Source: Candidatus Thiodiazotropha sp. LNASS1
Lineage (GTDB): Bacteria > Pseudomonadota > Gammaproteobacteria > Chromatiales > Chromatiaceae
Direction of reading: 5' to 3'
DNA length: 64,000 nucleotides
NCBI RefSeq assembly: GCF_964212655.1
Contig: NZ_OZ156465.1
Location: 1,674,001-1,738,000 of the forward strand
Every line of letters begins with the position of its first letter. The stretch's first letter is position 1. The notes under the pieces were generated by a model. That model saw only the letters and a program-made list of their open reading frames with translations, was not told where the DNA came from and searched no databases. The position numbers and the translations under genes were made by a program. Of the stretch, positions 35,570 through 44,598 are shown piece by piece.

Positions 35570-37363
35570 ATGCATAGTCATATACCGTTGAATGCAATGC
35601 TGCCGATAAAATCATCACTTACATCGCCGTTGAATGGTCTTTTGGTCATTCTCCTTTTGCTGCTCTCATCTCCTGTCGATGCCAAGGTGGGCGCCAGCCT
35701 CTCGAGCAACACCACCGGACTGGATCAGCCGGTTCGCCTTATCCTGCAGATGGAGGGTGAGCAAGAGATGACACCCGACCTAAGCGAATTGGAGCGGCTG
35801 TTCGAGATTGTCGGGCGCTCAACACAACAGAGTATTTCAATCATCAACGGCAAGATGTCGGCTAAACGCTCTCTTACCCTGACCCTGTTGCCCAGACAGA
35901 CCGGCAGCCTCGAAATCCCACCCATTAGAATCGGTAACGAGTCGACAGAAGCGCTTCTACTGGAGGTTACTGAGCAGCCCAAAGGCGATATTGATGCCAA
36001 CAGAGAGCAGGTTCTTGTGGAACTGAGTCTGAACAAATCCCGGGCCTATATCGAAGAGGAGGTCATCCTCACACTCAAACTCTTTCAGGCGCCCGGTATC
36101 CGTGCCGAATCCTTGGACACACCCCAGCCTTCAATGCCGGACACACAGATGAAGTTACTGCATGAGGAGCGTTATTCCAGCGAGCGCGACGGCATACATT
36201 TCAACGTAATTGAACGCAAGTATGCGGTTTTCGCCTATCAAAGCGGCAACCTTGAGATCGGTGGCGTCAAATATCGCGGTCGCACGGGTAGCGACAAGCT
36301 TTTTTCGTTCTTTAACGATCCGTTCAGGGCGCCACAGCAAGCAACGCGCATCTTCAGGAGTGAGTCGAACCAGGTTGATCTTGAAATCATGCCGATTCCC
36401 GACAGTTTTACCGGCGATCGCTGGCTGCCTGCGAAAAACCTTCAGATCGTCGAGAACGGACTCGATCAACAGACACCGATCCTGGCCGGCAAGCCGCTCG
36501 TCAGGCGTATCATGATCCTGGCAGACGGCCTGACATCAGCTCAGCTGCCGAACATTGAGCAGACACTGCCGAACGGCATCAAACTCTATGAGGAGAGGCC
36601 GCAGCTGCAAGAGACACCGACCAGAACAGGGATCAGCAGCAGCCGCCAAAACAGTATGACACTCATCGCAACCGAATCAGGCCAATACGCTCTCCCGGCA
36701 ATTGAAATCCCCTGGTGGAATACCGAAACCGACCGCCAGGAAACTGCCCGTCTGGCCGCGATTTCAATAGACATCATGCCAAACCCTGGCGCCACACAGG
36801 GTGTGCAACAAACACAAACTCCGCAATCTACCCGGGAACAGGCAATCCAGAGCGATGCCGTCGAGACGATCACTAGCGTTAATCAACCCGCAGCCGCTGC
36901 CGCCACCCACAAGGTCCATTGGCTGGTTTGGCTGTTCGGTACTGCCTGGGTTTTGACCCTGTTTGCCTGGTGGTACTCACGACGCGGCGATCCTGATCAG
37001 CCCCGGCAACCCATCCCCGTTGCAGAAGATGAAAGGGAAGCGCCAGACAAGCAGGCAATCGGTGAGGCATTGCAGCGGCTGGAACAGGCCTATGCCGATA
37101 AAGACGCCCCAGCTGCAAGGTCCGCCTGGTTACAGTGGGCAAAGCTGCAATGGCCGGATAATCCCCCGCATAATCTGACCAGATTGGCCGCACGCTGTGA
37201 TCGAGCGGTATCCGAGGCGGTGTACAGTCTGGAGCGTACCCTCTACAGTCCGACGGATGAGACTGGATGGACGGGTTACGAGATACGACAGCTGATCCAA
37301 CAGATGCAACAGGAGAAGCGATCTGACAAGCGCACCGAAAGACTGGTGCCATTGAATCCCTAA
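35570..37363 (+). CDS. BatD-family protein (aerotolerance/Bat operon)
   Basis: About 597 residues from ATG 35570; ATG 35534 and ATG 35597 are alternatives. A signal sequence (LNGLLVILLLLLSSPVDA) is followed by repeated beta-rich domains (VLVELSLNKSRAYIEEEVIL; RSESNQVDLEIMPIPDSFTG), a helix near residue 450-470 (VHWLVWLFGTAWVLTLFAWW) and a cytoplasmic helical tail. This is the BatD layout. BatD proteins usually act with BatA/BatB and a MoxR ATPase; none is adjacent here after the gene, and recJ lies before it, so the gene is separated from the rest of the set. Confidence 0.8.
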   Translation: MHSHIPLNAMLPIKSSLTSPLNGLLVILLLLLSSPVDAKVGASLSSNTTGLDQPVRLILQMEGEQEMTPDLSELERLFEIVGRSTQQSISIINGKMSAKRSLTLTLLPRQTGSLEIPPIRIGNESTEALLLEVTEQPKGDIDANREQVLVELSLNKSRAYIEEEVILTLKLFQAPGIRAESLDTPQPSMPDTQMKLLHEERYSSERDGIHFNVIERKYAVFAYQSGNLEIGGVKYRGRTGSDKLFSFFNDPFRAPQQATRIFRSESNQVDLEIMPIPDSFTGDRWLPAKNLQIVENGLDQQTPILAGKPLVRRIMILADGLTSAQLPNIEQTLPNGIKLYEERPQLQETPTRTGISSSRQNSMTLIATESGQYALPAIEIPWWNTETDRQETARLAAISIDIMPNPGATQGVQQTQTPQSTREQAIQSDAVETITSVNQPAAAAATHKVHWLVWLFGTAWVLTLFAWWYSRRGDPDQPRQPIPVAEDEREAPDKQAIGEALQRLEQAYADKDAPAARSAWLQWAKLQWPDNPPHNLTRLAARCDRAVSEAVYSLERTLYSPTDETGWTGYEIRQLIQQMQQEKRSDKRTERLVPLNP

Positions 37364-37430
37364 TGTAGTGTCCTACAGCGGGCCCTGTTGGCAGGTCTTG
37401 ATTTTGCGGAAATCGGATCAGGCCAGATCG

Positions 37431-37766
37431 TTAAATCTCGTCCCAGCCACCATAGTCGAAGGTAATCTCTTCATGGGGTTCAATATCCTGCAAAGCGAAG
37501 AGATCGAAACCGTAAAACTCAGCATTACCTTCATCCTGATGATTGAGATAACGTAGCAGATTCCGGCCGCTGCGGCCTTCCGGTTCCTTACCATCCTCGA
37601 ACACCCAGAGAACATAGGTACCATCCCGCCTGGCGGTTGGACCCTCATAGGTGCCTATATACTCCCCTTTATTGATGGCGACTTTGGCAAACAGACCATT
37701 CCCGTGGATCCTGGAAGGCGCCCGATAGACAATATTACCGAGACGTATTTTTCTTTCTGTACTCAT
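37431..37766 (-). CDS. SET-domain protein (lysine methyltransferase-like)
   Basis: 111 residues from ATG 37766 (MSTERKIRLGNIVYRAPSRI). The compact SET fold is visible: IHGNGLFAKVAINKGEYIGT, the NHxxxxN-type LNHQDEGNAEFYGF and EEITFDYGGWDEI at the end. Bacterial SET proteins of this size transfer methyl groups from SAM to protein lysines; the target is unknown. Its start lies inside the 3' end of the 88-residue gene (32-nt overlap), so the two may be translationally coupled. Confidence 0.85.
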   Translation of the reverse strand: MSTERKIRLGNIVYRAPSRIHGNGLFAKVAINKGEYIGTYEGPTARRDGTYVLWVFEDGKEPEGRSGRNLLRYLNHQDEGNAEFYGFDLFALQDIEPHEEITFDYGGWDEI

Positions 37767-38001
37767 GTTGTATTTCTTCTTCTTTCTCACTGGTTGCAGG
37801 TTGTACGACCGGGCATCCATCGCCATAAACTGCCATGATCGATCGCAACTCCTTGAACACCATCTTTCGGGCCATCTCGTCCAAATCCTTCAGTTCAGGC
37901 AGAACAACCCCTTGGCTCAGCAATCGCATATCCTCCCGTACCGATTGGCACCCTTTTTCACAGATGGCTTCGACGTACGGCTCTATCGATCTGCTTCGCA
38001 T
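37735..38001 (-). CDS. Small conserved-looking protein of unknown function upstream of the SET gene
   Basis: 88 residues, no signal peptide; charged and helical (MRSRSIEPYVEAICEKGCQS, EMARKMVFKELRSIMAVYGD) with cysteines at C-E-K-G-C and G-C. I do not recognise it. It overlaps the SET-domain gene by 32 nt in another frame on the same strand. It might be the methylation substrate or simply an operon partner; that is a guess. Confidence 0.55.
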   Translation of the reverse strand: MRSRSIEPYVEAICEKGCQSVREDMRLLSQGVVLPELKDLDEMARKMVFKELRSIMAVYGDGCPVVQPATSEKEEEIQHEYRKKNTSR

Positions 38002-38290
38002 GGACTACATATACCTCGTCATAGGTCCTGTGTTGTTCAGAATCGCCCCAATGCACCGGATCAAGGCATGCTTGCGGCTGGCTCCTTCCAGGTTCACTGA
38101 ATGATAAAGAACCCATGGCAAGGTACACTAGCTCACATAGACTTGTTACAAATCTGAGTTAGTATATGCCTTCACAGGCCAGATCTGAATCCGCTATACC
38201 GTACCGGGAACCATACTGCTATTCAAATTTCTAATAGGTTCCAATAGGATTCAATCCTGAACTTTTTCTTTATTGACTGAAGGACATAAC

Positions 38291-38914
38291 ATGCCCTGGA
38301 ACTATCGAATCTTAATACTTCTGCCCCTGTTGATATTCCATACCGCTTATGCCGATTGGGGAGAGGGCTACGACCCTATAGATCCCCCCATCGCCACAAC
38401 CGCTCCTGACGGCAAGATAGAGGTGATCGAGTTTTTCTGGTACGGATGCCCCCACTGTTATCAGATGGAGCCTCAGCTCGAGGCATGGCTGAAGAGCAAA
38501 CCGGAAAATGTATCATTTATTCGTGTACCTGCACCATTGAACAATAAATGGACAGTTCATGCCCAGTTTTTCTACGCAGCCGAGATTCTGGGATTGACGG
38601 AAAAGCTCCATATACCGTTATTCGAGGCGCTTCACGATGAAAAGCGTAGACTTTACGACAAAGATTCACTTATCGGGTTTGCCGTCGAACAGGGTGTGGA
38701 AAAGCAGAAATTTATCGATGCCTTAAACTCATTCGGCGTCTATGTGAAAGTACAAAATGCGAAAAAATTGGGGCAGCGCTATCAATTGGACGGCGTACCG
38801 GCGATCGGCATCAATGGGAAATACAAAACCAGCGGAAGTTTGGCTGGCAGTTATAGCAAGATGTTTGAGATCGTCTCTCAATTGGTCGCCAAAGAGTCCA
38901 AAACCACACCTTAG
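38291..38914 (+). CDS. dsbA: Thiol:disulfide interchange protein DsbA
   Basis: 207 residues from ATG 38291, with AAGGA upstream. A signal peptide ends near TAYA. The active site is EFFWYGCPHCYQMEP (C-P-H-C), followed by the helical insert and the cis-proline loop DGVPAIGING. It oxidises cysteine pairs in periplasmic proteins and may serve the many exported proteins here. It converges with the GST-like gene, overlapping by 4 nt. Confidence 0.93.
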   Translation: MPWNYRILILLPLLIFHTAYADWGEGYDPIDPPIATTAPDGKIEVIEFFWYGCPHCYQMEPQLEAWLKSKPENVSFIRVPAPLNNKWTVHAQFFYAAEILGLTEKLHIPLFEALHDEKRRLYDKDSLIGFAVEQGVEKQKFIDALNSFGVYVKVQNAKKLGQRYQLDGVPAIGINGKYKTSGSLAGSYSKMFEIVSQLVAKESKTTP

Positions 38915-39582
38915 GGCCTGTCTGCCATAACCAACCAGGCCCCCTTTTTCTCCAGGTAGCCTCGATATTGTTGGGGAAAATCATCGACTACAGACCCTTT
39001 GACACATGGCAGAGAGGAGAGCCTCTCTGCCCATTCGGCCACAGGCCCTGGATATTGAATGTTCAGCGATGGATTGATTTGTGCCAGCAGATCGAGCCGC
39101 ATGAAGAGGGGTGCATAGGCCGCGTCAACCAGGGAAAAACGGACTGCATCGCCAAACAGCCCCTGTTCCAGGGGTGGCAGCAAGTGAAGCAACTCATTTT
39201 CCAGACGATCCTTTTTCTCCAACATTGCCTCCATATCCTGAGCCAATGCCATACCATGCTGTGCCACCAGCAGGCTGGAACCGAACTCAATCCAGGCCTT
39301 GTGCTGTGCCCTTTTCAGGTTATCGCTCGGGTGGAACCTGGGTAAAAAGCTCTCGTCGAGGAAATCGAGAATGACTGCCGATTCAAACAGCACTGCACCA
39401 TTGACCATCATCAGCGGCACCTTCCCCATTGGTGAAAGCCGGCGAAACCATGCCGGCGGCTGCTCAAGATCGATATACTCCAGCTGATACCGAATCTGCT
39501 TTTTCTCAAGCAGAATAACGGATCGCTGTACAAATGGGCATAAAAGGAAGCTGACCAGTTTTATGTTCACTTGATTGTTCAC
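38911..39582 (-). CDS. Glutathione S-transferase family protein
   Basis: 223 residues: a thioredoxin-like N-terminal domain (KLVSFLLCPFVQRSVILLEK with C-P-F-V, then PMGKVPLMMVNGAVLFESAV containing the cis-Pro and E-S glutathione-contact motif) and an all-helical C-terminal domain. The family includes SspA-like and detoxifying transferases; the exact role is not clear. It stands alone, convergent with dsbA. Confidence 0.85.
   Translation of the reverse strand: MNNQVNIKLVSFLLCPFVQRSVILLEKKQIRYQLEYIDLEQPPAWFRRLSPMGKVPLMMVNGAVLFESAVILDFLDESFLPRFHPSDNLKRAQHKAWIEFGSSLLVAQHGMALAQDMEAMLEKKDRLENELLHLLPPLEQGLFGDAVRFSLVDAAYAPLFMRLDLLAQINPSLNIQYPGPVAEWAERLSSLPCVKGSVVDDFPQQYRGYLEKKGAWLVMADRP
38914..38949 (+). 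terminator. Likely intrinsic terminator of dsbA inside the 3' end of the opposite gene
   Basis: GGGCCTG (38914-38920) pairs with CAGGCCC (38936-38942), followed by CC and five T. It begins at the last base of the dsbA stop codon and lies within the coding end of the GST-like gene. Confidence 0.65.
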
Positions 39583-40101
39583 CTAGAGATGTTGGCAGGG
39601 GCGGGCTGATCATTCTGACACAAGAGAGTGGACCCTGGCTGAAAACACCCAATCCCAGACACCCAAACAGATACGATTCATTCTATCTTAATTTATGTAA
39701 TTAATTACCATTTATCAACAAGATACAATATCCGAGCCAGAACAATCCAGGATTACAAAAAAAATAATAACCTAAACTACTTAAGGGATTTTACAATTTG
39801 ACACGAATTCTGTATTTTGTTGTCGAATCAGCAGTATACGTTAAGTAATGGATGTTCATGTTTATACAATCACACGATGTGATATACCGCCATGTTTTAC
39901 ACGCTCTCACTAAGATCCTCGGATACAGGATAGGGTTAAACGACCTTGAACTTGATCCGATTCGTGGCAATTGAGCTGTGACTTCAAGTGCCGATCACAC
40001 CGGTCTGCAGATGGAGAAATCGATCTATCGGTAGTACGGATGAAAAAAGTGACTATTCTCTACCCTTATTAGCAACAGATAAGCCCGGCAGTACGATCAA
40101 T
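39583..40101. other. AT-rich intergenic stretch without a gene
   Basis: 519 bp between the divergent GST-like and PilZ-like genes. The reading frame of the PilZ-like gene is open upstream to 39988, but the protein-like sequence begins at 40102. The stretch should hold promoters for both flanking genes. No palindrome or RNA is obvious. Confidence 0.5.
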
Positions 40102-41934
40102 ATGGCAAAAACCAATCCGACAGGTTTATGGGTTCCTGAACAGAAGGCCCCATCCGGTAATCCGATTTATCTCGATGACAAAAAGCTCGCAACCTGGGCC
40201 AAGGAACTGCCGGTTGCGAATGTCGGTGAAACGGCTCGCAAGCTATTTCAGACCTTGCGGTCATTCAACCGGACCCAGTTGGAGAGTTCAAAACGAATAC
40301 GCAACGCTGAACGGCTGAGGGAACCCTTGAGCTATGTCGGCACAAACCTGAACAAGCACTATTTCGGCGTACGCTTTCCCTTGAGTGACAAGGCACATAA
40401 GATTGCCAATCTCAACCGGGAACTGCACAGCGGTATGGCGACTGCCTATAAAGCGGTCATTATCGATCTGTTGATGGAGAGTCATGGCAGCCCTGATCAG
40501 GGCCAATTGACCATGGCTATCCACCGCTGCATCAGCTATCTGTCTCGGGTTGTACTGCTCTCAGTTGTGGTCTATGACGCCTACCCGAAACGAACCTGGC
40601 AGGAACTTCATATACTCCATCGACTGGCCAGCCGCTATGCCCTCGGTGCTTATACGGTTGAGGACGACCTTGAACAGGATACGATGCGATCGAGCATTGA
40701 TGAAATGTATCGCCGTTGTCTGCTGTTTTCACTATCGTCCCCCTATAAAATGAGGCAAAAGGATAATATTCAGCTTTTTGACGCACTACTAGAATGGAGT
40801 CGATATACTCTGATCTACCCCTATGACGAAGCGCCCGAATACAACACCATCACAATACACCAAAATACCGACTTGGCGCCCAGTCACGAGGCAAGAATAG
40901 AGCAGACCGACAGCAAATATTTGCTGATCATGGACGTCTCACCCCTGCTGTCAGGCCTGCGGGAATTGTTTGTCGACACACCTGACAGCTCTCTCACTCT
41001 GCCTGGCGCGGACGAGATGAATAAGAGTTTGATACGCCAGTTGATCATGCTCTGGTCCAAGGCCCAGAAACGGGCTTTTGTCAGAACAAAACTCAATTTT
41101 GAGCTAAGAATCGCAGTCGGCCTGCGCTCTGTATACAAACTGATCATGCTTGGGGATGAACCCTCATCGCCAGATGATATATCGGCCGATGACGGCACCT
41201 GGATCGAAACCCAGTTTGCCCATGGCAACGAACTCAAGGTTTCAGAGCATTTCTCGCTGATGCCGATGGATGTGGCAGCCTACAATCCTCGCCGTGGGGA
41301 TTTCGAGGAGTTCGGCCCCAATTCAACAGATATCAGCAGTTTTGAAACACCCTTGGAAAGCGAGGTGAAAATCTGGGAAGATGACGACAAGAGCCAGTTA
41401 GACAGCACCACAAGCCTGCTTCATACCATCAATGAGAGTGCGGGGGGCTACTGTTTGGATTGGCGGGGCAAAAGGATTCCTAAGATACAGGTCGGTGAAT
41501 TGATAGGTGTACAGTCCGCTATGTCCGCCTCCCAATTCGGCGTAGGCATTGTGCGATGGATGCGCAGTACCGACAATGATTCTATGAAAGTGGGCATCCA
41601 GATGATTGCCCCCAATGCGCTGGCAATCACAGCTACGGAGAGTGAAAAAGGAAAACGCAAGCAGGAAGAGTGCTTGCTGCTGCCTGAGGTAGGCACATCC
41701 GGTCAGCCCACCAGCTTTATCTGCTCCTCATACACCTTCGAGTTAGGTAATGTGCTATCGGTGAACGATGGTGAAAATAACAAGCAGATAAAACTGACCA
41801 GGCTGCTGGAGTCGAGCGGTTCCATATCCCAGTACCAATTTATCTACCTGGACAGCGCTTCGACTGCACCCGAGAGCGAAAATGACGACGATAGCGATTC
41901 GGACTTCGATGGTTTATGGTCGACATTGACATGA
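40102..41934 (+). CDS. Large cytoplasmic protein with C-terminal PilZ-like domain
   Basis: 610 residues from ATG 40102 (MAKTNPTGLWVPEQKAPSGN). The first about 380 residues are helical (ANVGETARKLFQTLRSFNRT; ELHILHRLASRYALGAYTV). Near residue 440, NESAGGYCLDWRGKRIPKIQ has the [D/N]-x-S-x-x-G pattern of PilZ domains, followed by VGELIGVQSA and FGVGIVRWMRSTDNDSMKVG, typical PilZ strands. The arginine pair of a classical cyclic-di-GMP site is not clear. It ends in an acidic tail (SENDDDSDSDFDGLW). It is probably a c-di-GMP-responsive regulator, in line with the GGDEF/EAL protein in this window; the partner is unknown. Confidence 0.65.
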   Translation: MAKTNPTGLWVPEQKAPSGNPIYLDDKKLATWAKELPVANVGETARKLFQTLRSFNRTQLESSKRIRNAERLREPLSYVGTNLNKHYFGVRFPLSDKAHKIANLNRELHSGMATAYKAVIIDLLMESHGSPDQGQLTMAIHRCISYLSRVVLLSVVVYDAYPKRTWQELHILHRLASRYALGAYTVEDDLEQDTMRSSIDEMYRRCLLFSLSSPYKMRQKDNIQLFDALLEWSRYTLIYPYDEAPEYNTITIHQNTDLAPSHEARIEQTDSKYLLIMDVSPLLSGLRELFVDTPDSSLTLPGADEMNKSLIRQLIMLWSKAQKRAFVRTKLNFELRIAVGLRSVYKLIMLGDEPSSPDDISADDGTWIETQFAHGNELKVSEHFSLMPMDVAAYNPRRGDFEEFGPNSTDISSFETPLESEVKIWEDDDKSQLDSTTSLLHTINESAGGYCLDWRGKRIPKIQVGELIGVQSAMSASQFGVGIVRWMRSTDNDSMKVGIQMIAPNALAITATESEKGKRKQEECLLLPEVGTSGQPTSFICSSYTFELGNVLSVNDGENNKQIKLTRLLESSGSISQYQFIYLDSASTAPESENDDDSDSDFDGLWSTLT

Positions 41935-41985
41935 ACAGACGTCCATACGTCATTTGCTGACTGACCTGCGGTTTCATCAAAGATC

Positions 41986-42420
41986 TTAAAATCCGGCTTT
42001 CTCATACCAGCGTTTGGCCTCATCCAGATCCTTCTCCACACCACGGCCCTCTTCGTACATCATGGCGAGTGTCGTTTGTGAACCCGCTAATCCCTGCTCT
42101 GCCGCTCGCTTGAACCAATCGACCGCTTTGGTCAGATTTTGCTCGATGCACTCCCCTTCGAGGTACATGAAGCCAAGGCCGTGTTGAGCCATCGGATGAC
42201 CCGCTTCAGCGGCCGCTTTCATGAATTTATATGCCATCAATTCATTGACAACCATGCCAAGTCCGCCCTGCGCCATGATAGCCATCCGATATTGCGCCTC
42301 TGTATTACCATTCTCTGCCAATGGGGATAACAGGGTGGCCGCGCGTGAGAAGTTCTTTCCTTCAAATGCGGCGATACCGCTACTCAGTTCAAAATCCATC
42401 TCGTTCATAGAATCACTCAT
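41986..42420 (-). CDS. Sel1-repeat (tetratricopeptide-like) protein
   Basis: 144 residues with no signal peptide. Three to four Sel1-like repeats: NGNTEAQYRMAIMAQGGLGM, GHPMAQHGLGFMYLEGE, GLAGSQTTLAMMYEEGRGVE and the A-x-x-W-Y/F-x-x-A-A linkers (AVDWFKRAAEQG, AKRWYEKAGF). It is probably a cytoplasmic protein-protein adaptor. A single gene, convergent with the PilZ-like gene. Confidence 0.85.
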   Translation of the reverse strand: MSDSMNEMDFELSSGIAAFEGKNFSRAATLLSPLAENGNTEAQYRMAIMAQGGLGMVVNELMAYKFMKAAAEAGHPMAQHGLGFMYLEGECIEQNLTKAVDWFKRAAEQGLAGSQTTLAMMYEEGRGVEKDLDEAKRWYEKAGF

Positions 42421-42524
42421 ACAGTTTGTCTCGCTTCAGATTTATCGATGTGGATCGTAAATATGCAGTACACATATCCTTTCACCCTTCTGTCGACAAT
42501 CGACCCTGGCTCAGTCTCTTCGCC

Positions 42525-42971
42525 TCAGGGCCTGATAGCAACACGGTTGCAGACCCAGGCCACCACCCGATCATCAGTATCATACAGGCCGAAATTAAAA
42601 AGTGGACTACTGCGTCCTTTTTCCCTTAGTTCCAGGGCTATTTGCTCGATTGTCAAATCGGGAAAATCAAAACGGAGTTCCAAGTCGCTGCAGCCCGGTT
42701 TACGGAAATCCACACTCATTTCACGTGTCCAGACGGAATTGCCCGGAAACTTTCGATTTACAGCCAACGCCGGGATAGGATCGGCCAAGGCTGATATGCT
42801 ACCCCCAAACATGCTGCCGCCAGGATTCATAGTGGATCTGCTCAATGGCAACAATAGTCTTACCCGGCTCCAATCTTCACTCAGTTGCAATACCTTCACA
42901 CCAAGAAAACGGAATGGAGGAAATTGTTCAAGAACCTTTGCAGCCGTGGCATCGTCCATATAATCGAACAT
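42525..42971 (-). CDS. Hotdog-fold thioesterase-like protein (DUF4442/PaaI type)
   Basis: 148 residues. The pattern FRFLGVKVLQLSEDWSRVRL, then NPGGSMFGGSISALADPIPA and REMSVDFRKPG, matches hotdog-fold acyl-CoA thioesterases of the DUF4442/PaaI group. The N-P-G-G-S-x-F-G-G loop is the likely CoA and active-site region. The substrate is unknown. A single gene divergent from glcF. Confidence 0.75.
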   Translation of the reverse strand: MFDYMDDATAAKVLEQFPPFRFLGVKVLQLSEDWSRVRLLLPLSRSTMNPGGSMFGGSISALADPIPALAVNRKFPGNSVWTREMSVDFRKPGCSDLELRFDFPDLTIEQIALELREKGRSSPLFNFGLYDTDDRVVAWVCNRVAIRP

Positions 42972-43114
42972 GTCCTTAGCCTGTTAACCCCGATCAAATT
43001 GAAATTTTATATCATTCACAGAACAATAAACTCCCTTGAGGATCACATGGAATATGTTGGTTTTCCTGCTGAACCTCATCACAATACACAAAATGCCTGA
43101 AACAGTGTGGTGCC

Positions 43115-44383
43115 ATGCAGACCCGTATAAGCGATCGGATACTCAGAACAGAAACGGGACGTGAAGCGGAGTCAATTCTGCGAAACTGCGTCCATTGCGG
43201 CTTCTGTACGGCCACCTGCCCGACCTATCAGCTGTTAAGTGACGAGTTGGACAGTCCACGAGGTCGAATCTACCAGATAAAGCTGCTTCTTGAGGGCACA
43301 CAACCCTCCGCCAGTGTACAGCAACATCTTGACCGTTGTCTGCTGTGCCGCAGTTGTGAGACAACCTGTCCTTCAGGTGTTGAATATGGGCGACTTATGG
43401 AGATAGGCCGTCGCCACATGGCGCAACACTACCATAGACCGCTGAGGGAGAGATTACTGCGTTGGCTGTTACGCAAAGTGATACCGAATAAAAGTTATTT
43501 CTCAACACTTTTACGGCTTGGTCAAAGATTGAAACCCCTGCTTCCGGTAAGAGTTGGCAGCACCATTCCGGACAGAAACAGCATATCCCCCACGACCTGG
43601 CCGACACGGAATCATGCGCGAAAAATGCTGATCCTCGACGGTTGCGTACAGCCATCACTGGCGCCATCGATCAATCTTGCCACAGCCCAGGTACTTGATC
43701 ATTTGGGCATCAGTCTCATTCGTACGCCATCTGCGGGCTGTTGTGGTGCTGTCGAGCATCACCTGGATGATGAGGATGCCGCAAAACAGGCTGCCAGACG
43801 CAATATCGATTGTTGGCGGCCGCATTTACAGGCGGGTGCCGAAGCCCTTATCGTTACTGCCAGCGGGTGTGCCCAGATGATTAAGGACTATGGCTATTTA
43901 CTGGCAAATGACCCCGAGTATGCCGAAGCGGCCAAGCAACTGGCGAATCGCACCCGGGATATTGCAGAAATCATCGATAGCGAGGAGCTTGAGCCACTGA
44001 AGGAAGGGATCAATAATCAAACCCGAATCGCCTTCCATTCTTCATGTACCCTGCAGCATGGTCAGGGTCTGGCAGGCTGCGTCGAGGGCATCCTGGGCCG
44101 TCTTGGTTACCGTCTGACCGTGGTGCAGGATTCCCATCTATGCTGCGGCTCAGCGGGCACCTACTCGCTGTTGCAACCCGGACTGGCTGATGAGTTGGGC
44201 CGGCGAAAGAGCCAATCACTGCATGCCGGCAAGCCTGATATCATTGCCACCGCCAACATCGGATGCCTAACCCATCTACAAAAACACTCCACTCAACCCG
44301 TTGTCCATTGGATTGAGCTTTTAAACAGTGACAAATTGACACATTCCGACAATATCGAAAACCGTCCCACAAAAGTCGAGTAG
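43115..44383 (+). CDS. glcF: Glycolate oxidase iron-sulfur subunit GlcF
   Basis: 422 residues. Two [4Fe-4S] motifs, CVHCGFCTATCP (about 24-35) and CLLCRSCETTCP (about 74-85), and two CCG domains (AGCCGAVEHH, LCCGSAGTYS). GlcF transfers electrons from glycolate oxidation by GlcD/GlcE to quinone. In a Rubisco-using organism this salvages 2-phosphoglycolate carbon. glcD and glcE are not in the window, so the gene is separated from its partners, or it serves another FAD subunit. Confidence 0.85.
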   Translation: MQTRISDRILRTETGREAESILRNCVHCGFCTATCPTYQLLSDELDSPRGRIYQIKLLLEGTQPSASVQQHLDRCLLCRSCETTCPSGVEYGRLMEIGRRHMAQHYHRPLRERLLRWLLRKVIPNKSYFSTLLRLGQRLKPLLPVRVGSTIPDRNSISPTTWPTRNHARKMLILDGCVQPSLAPSINLATAQVLDHLGISLIRTPSAGCCGAVEHHLDDEDAAKQAARRNIDCWRPHLQAGAEALIVTASGCAQMIKDYGYLLANDPEYAEAAKQLANRTRDIAEIIDSEELEPLKEGINNQTRIAFHSSCTLQHGQGLAGCVEGILGRLGYRLTVVQDSHLCCGSAGTYSLLQPGLADELGRRKSQSLHAGKPDIIATANIGCLTHLQKHSTQPVVHWIELLNSDKLTHSDNIENRPTKVE

Positions 44384-44598
44384 CTGCTACTATTTTGCTA
44401 GGACTTATTGACACTAATCCAGTCGGTACTGTTGCGCCAGAACAATCATCAATCAAGGCATGAGGAATGTGGTTTGGGTATCCCAGATAAACGACAAACA
44501 ATGTGGAGTGGCGTTTTTTCAGGAACAGTCCGGATGTATGGGTCTTGTGTAGGTTTGACTACGCATCGCTTCTACCGAATTACATATTTCCAATAAAG

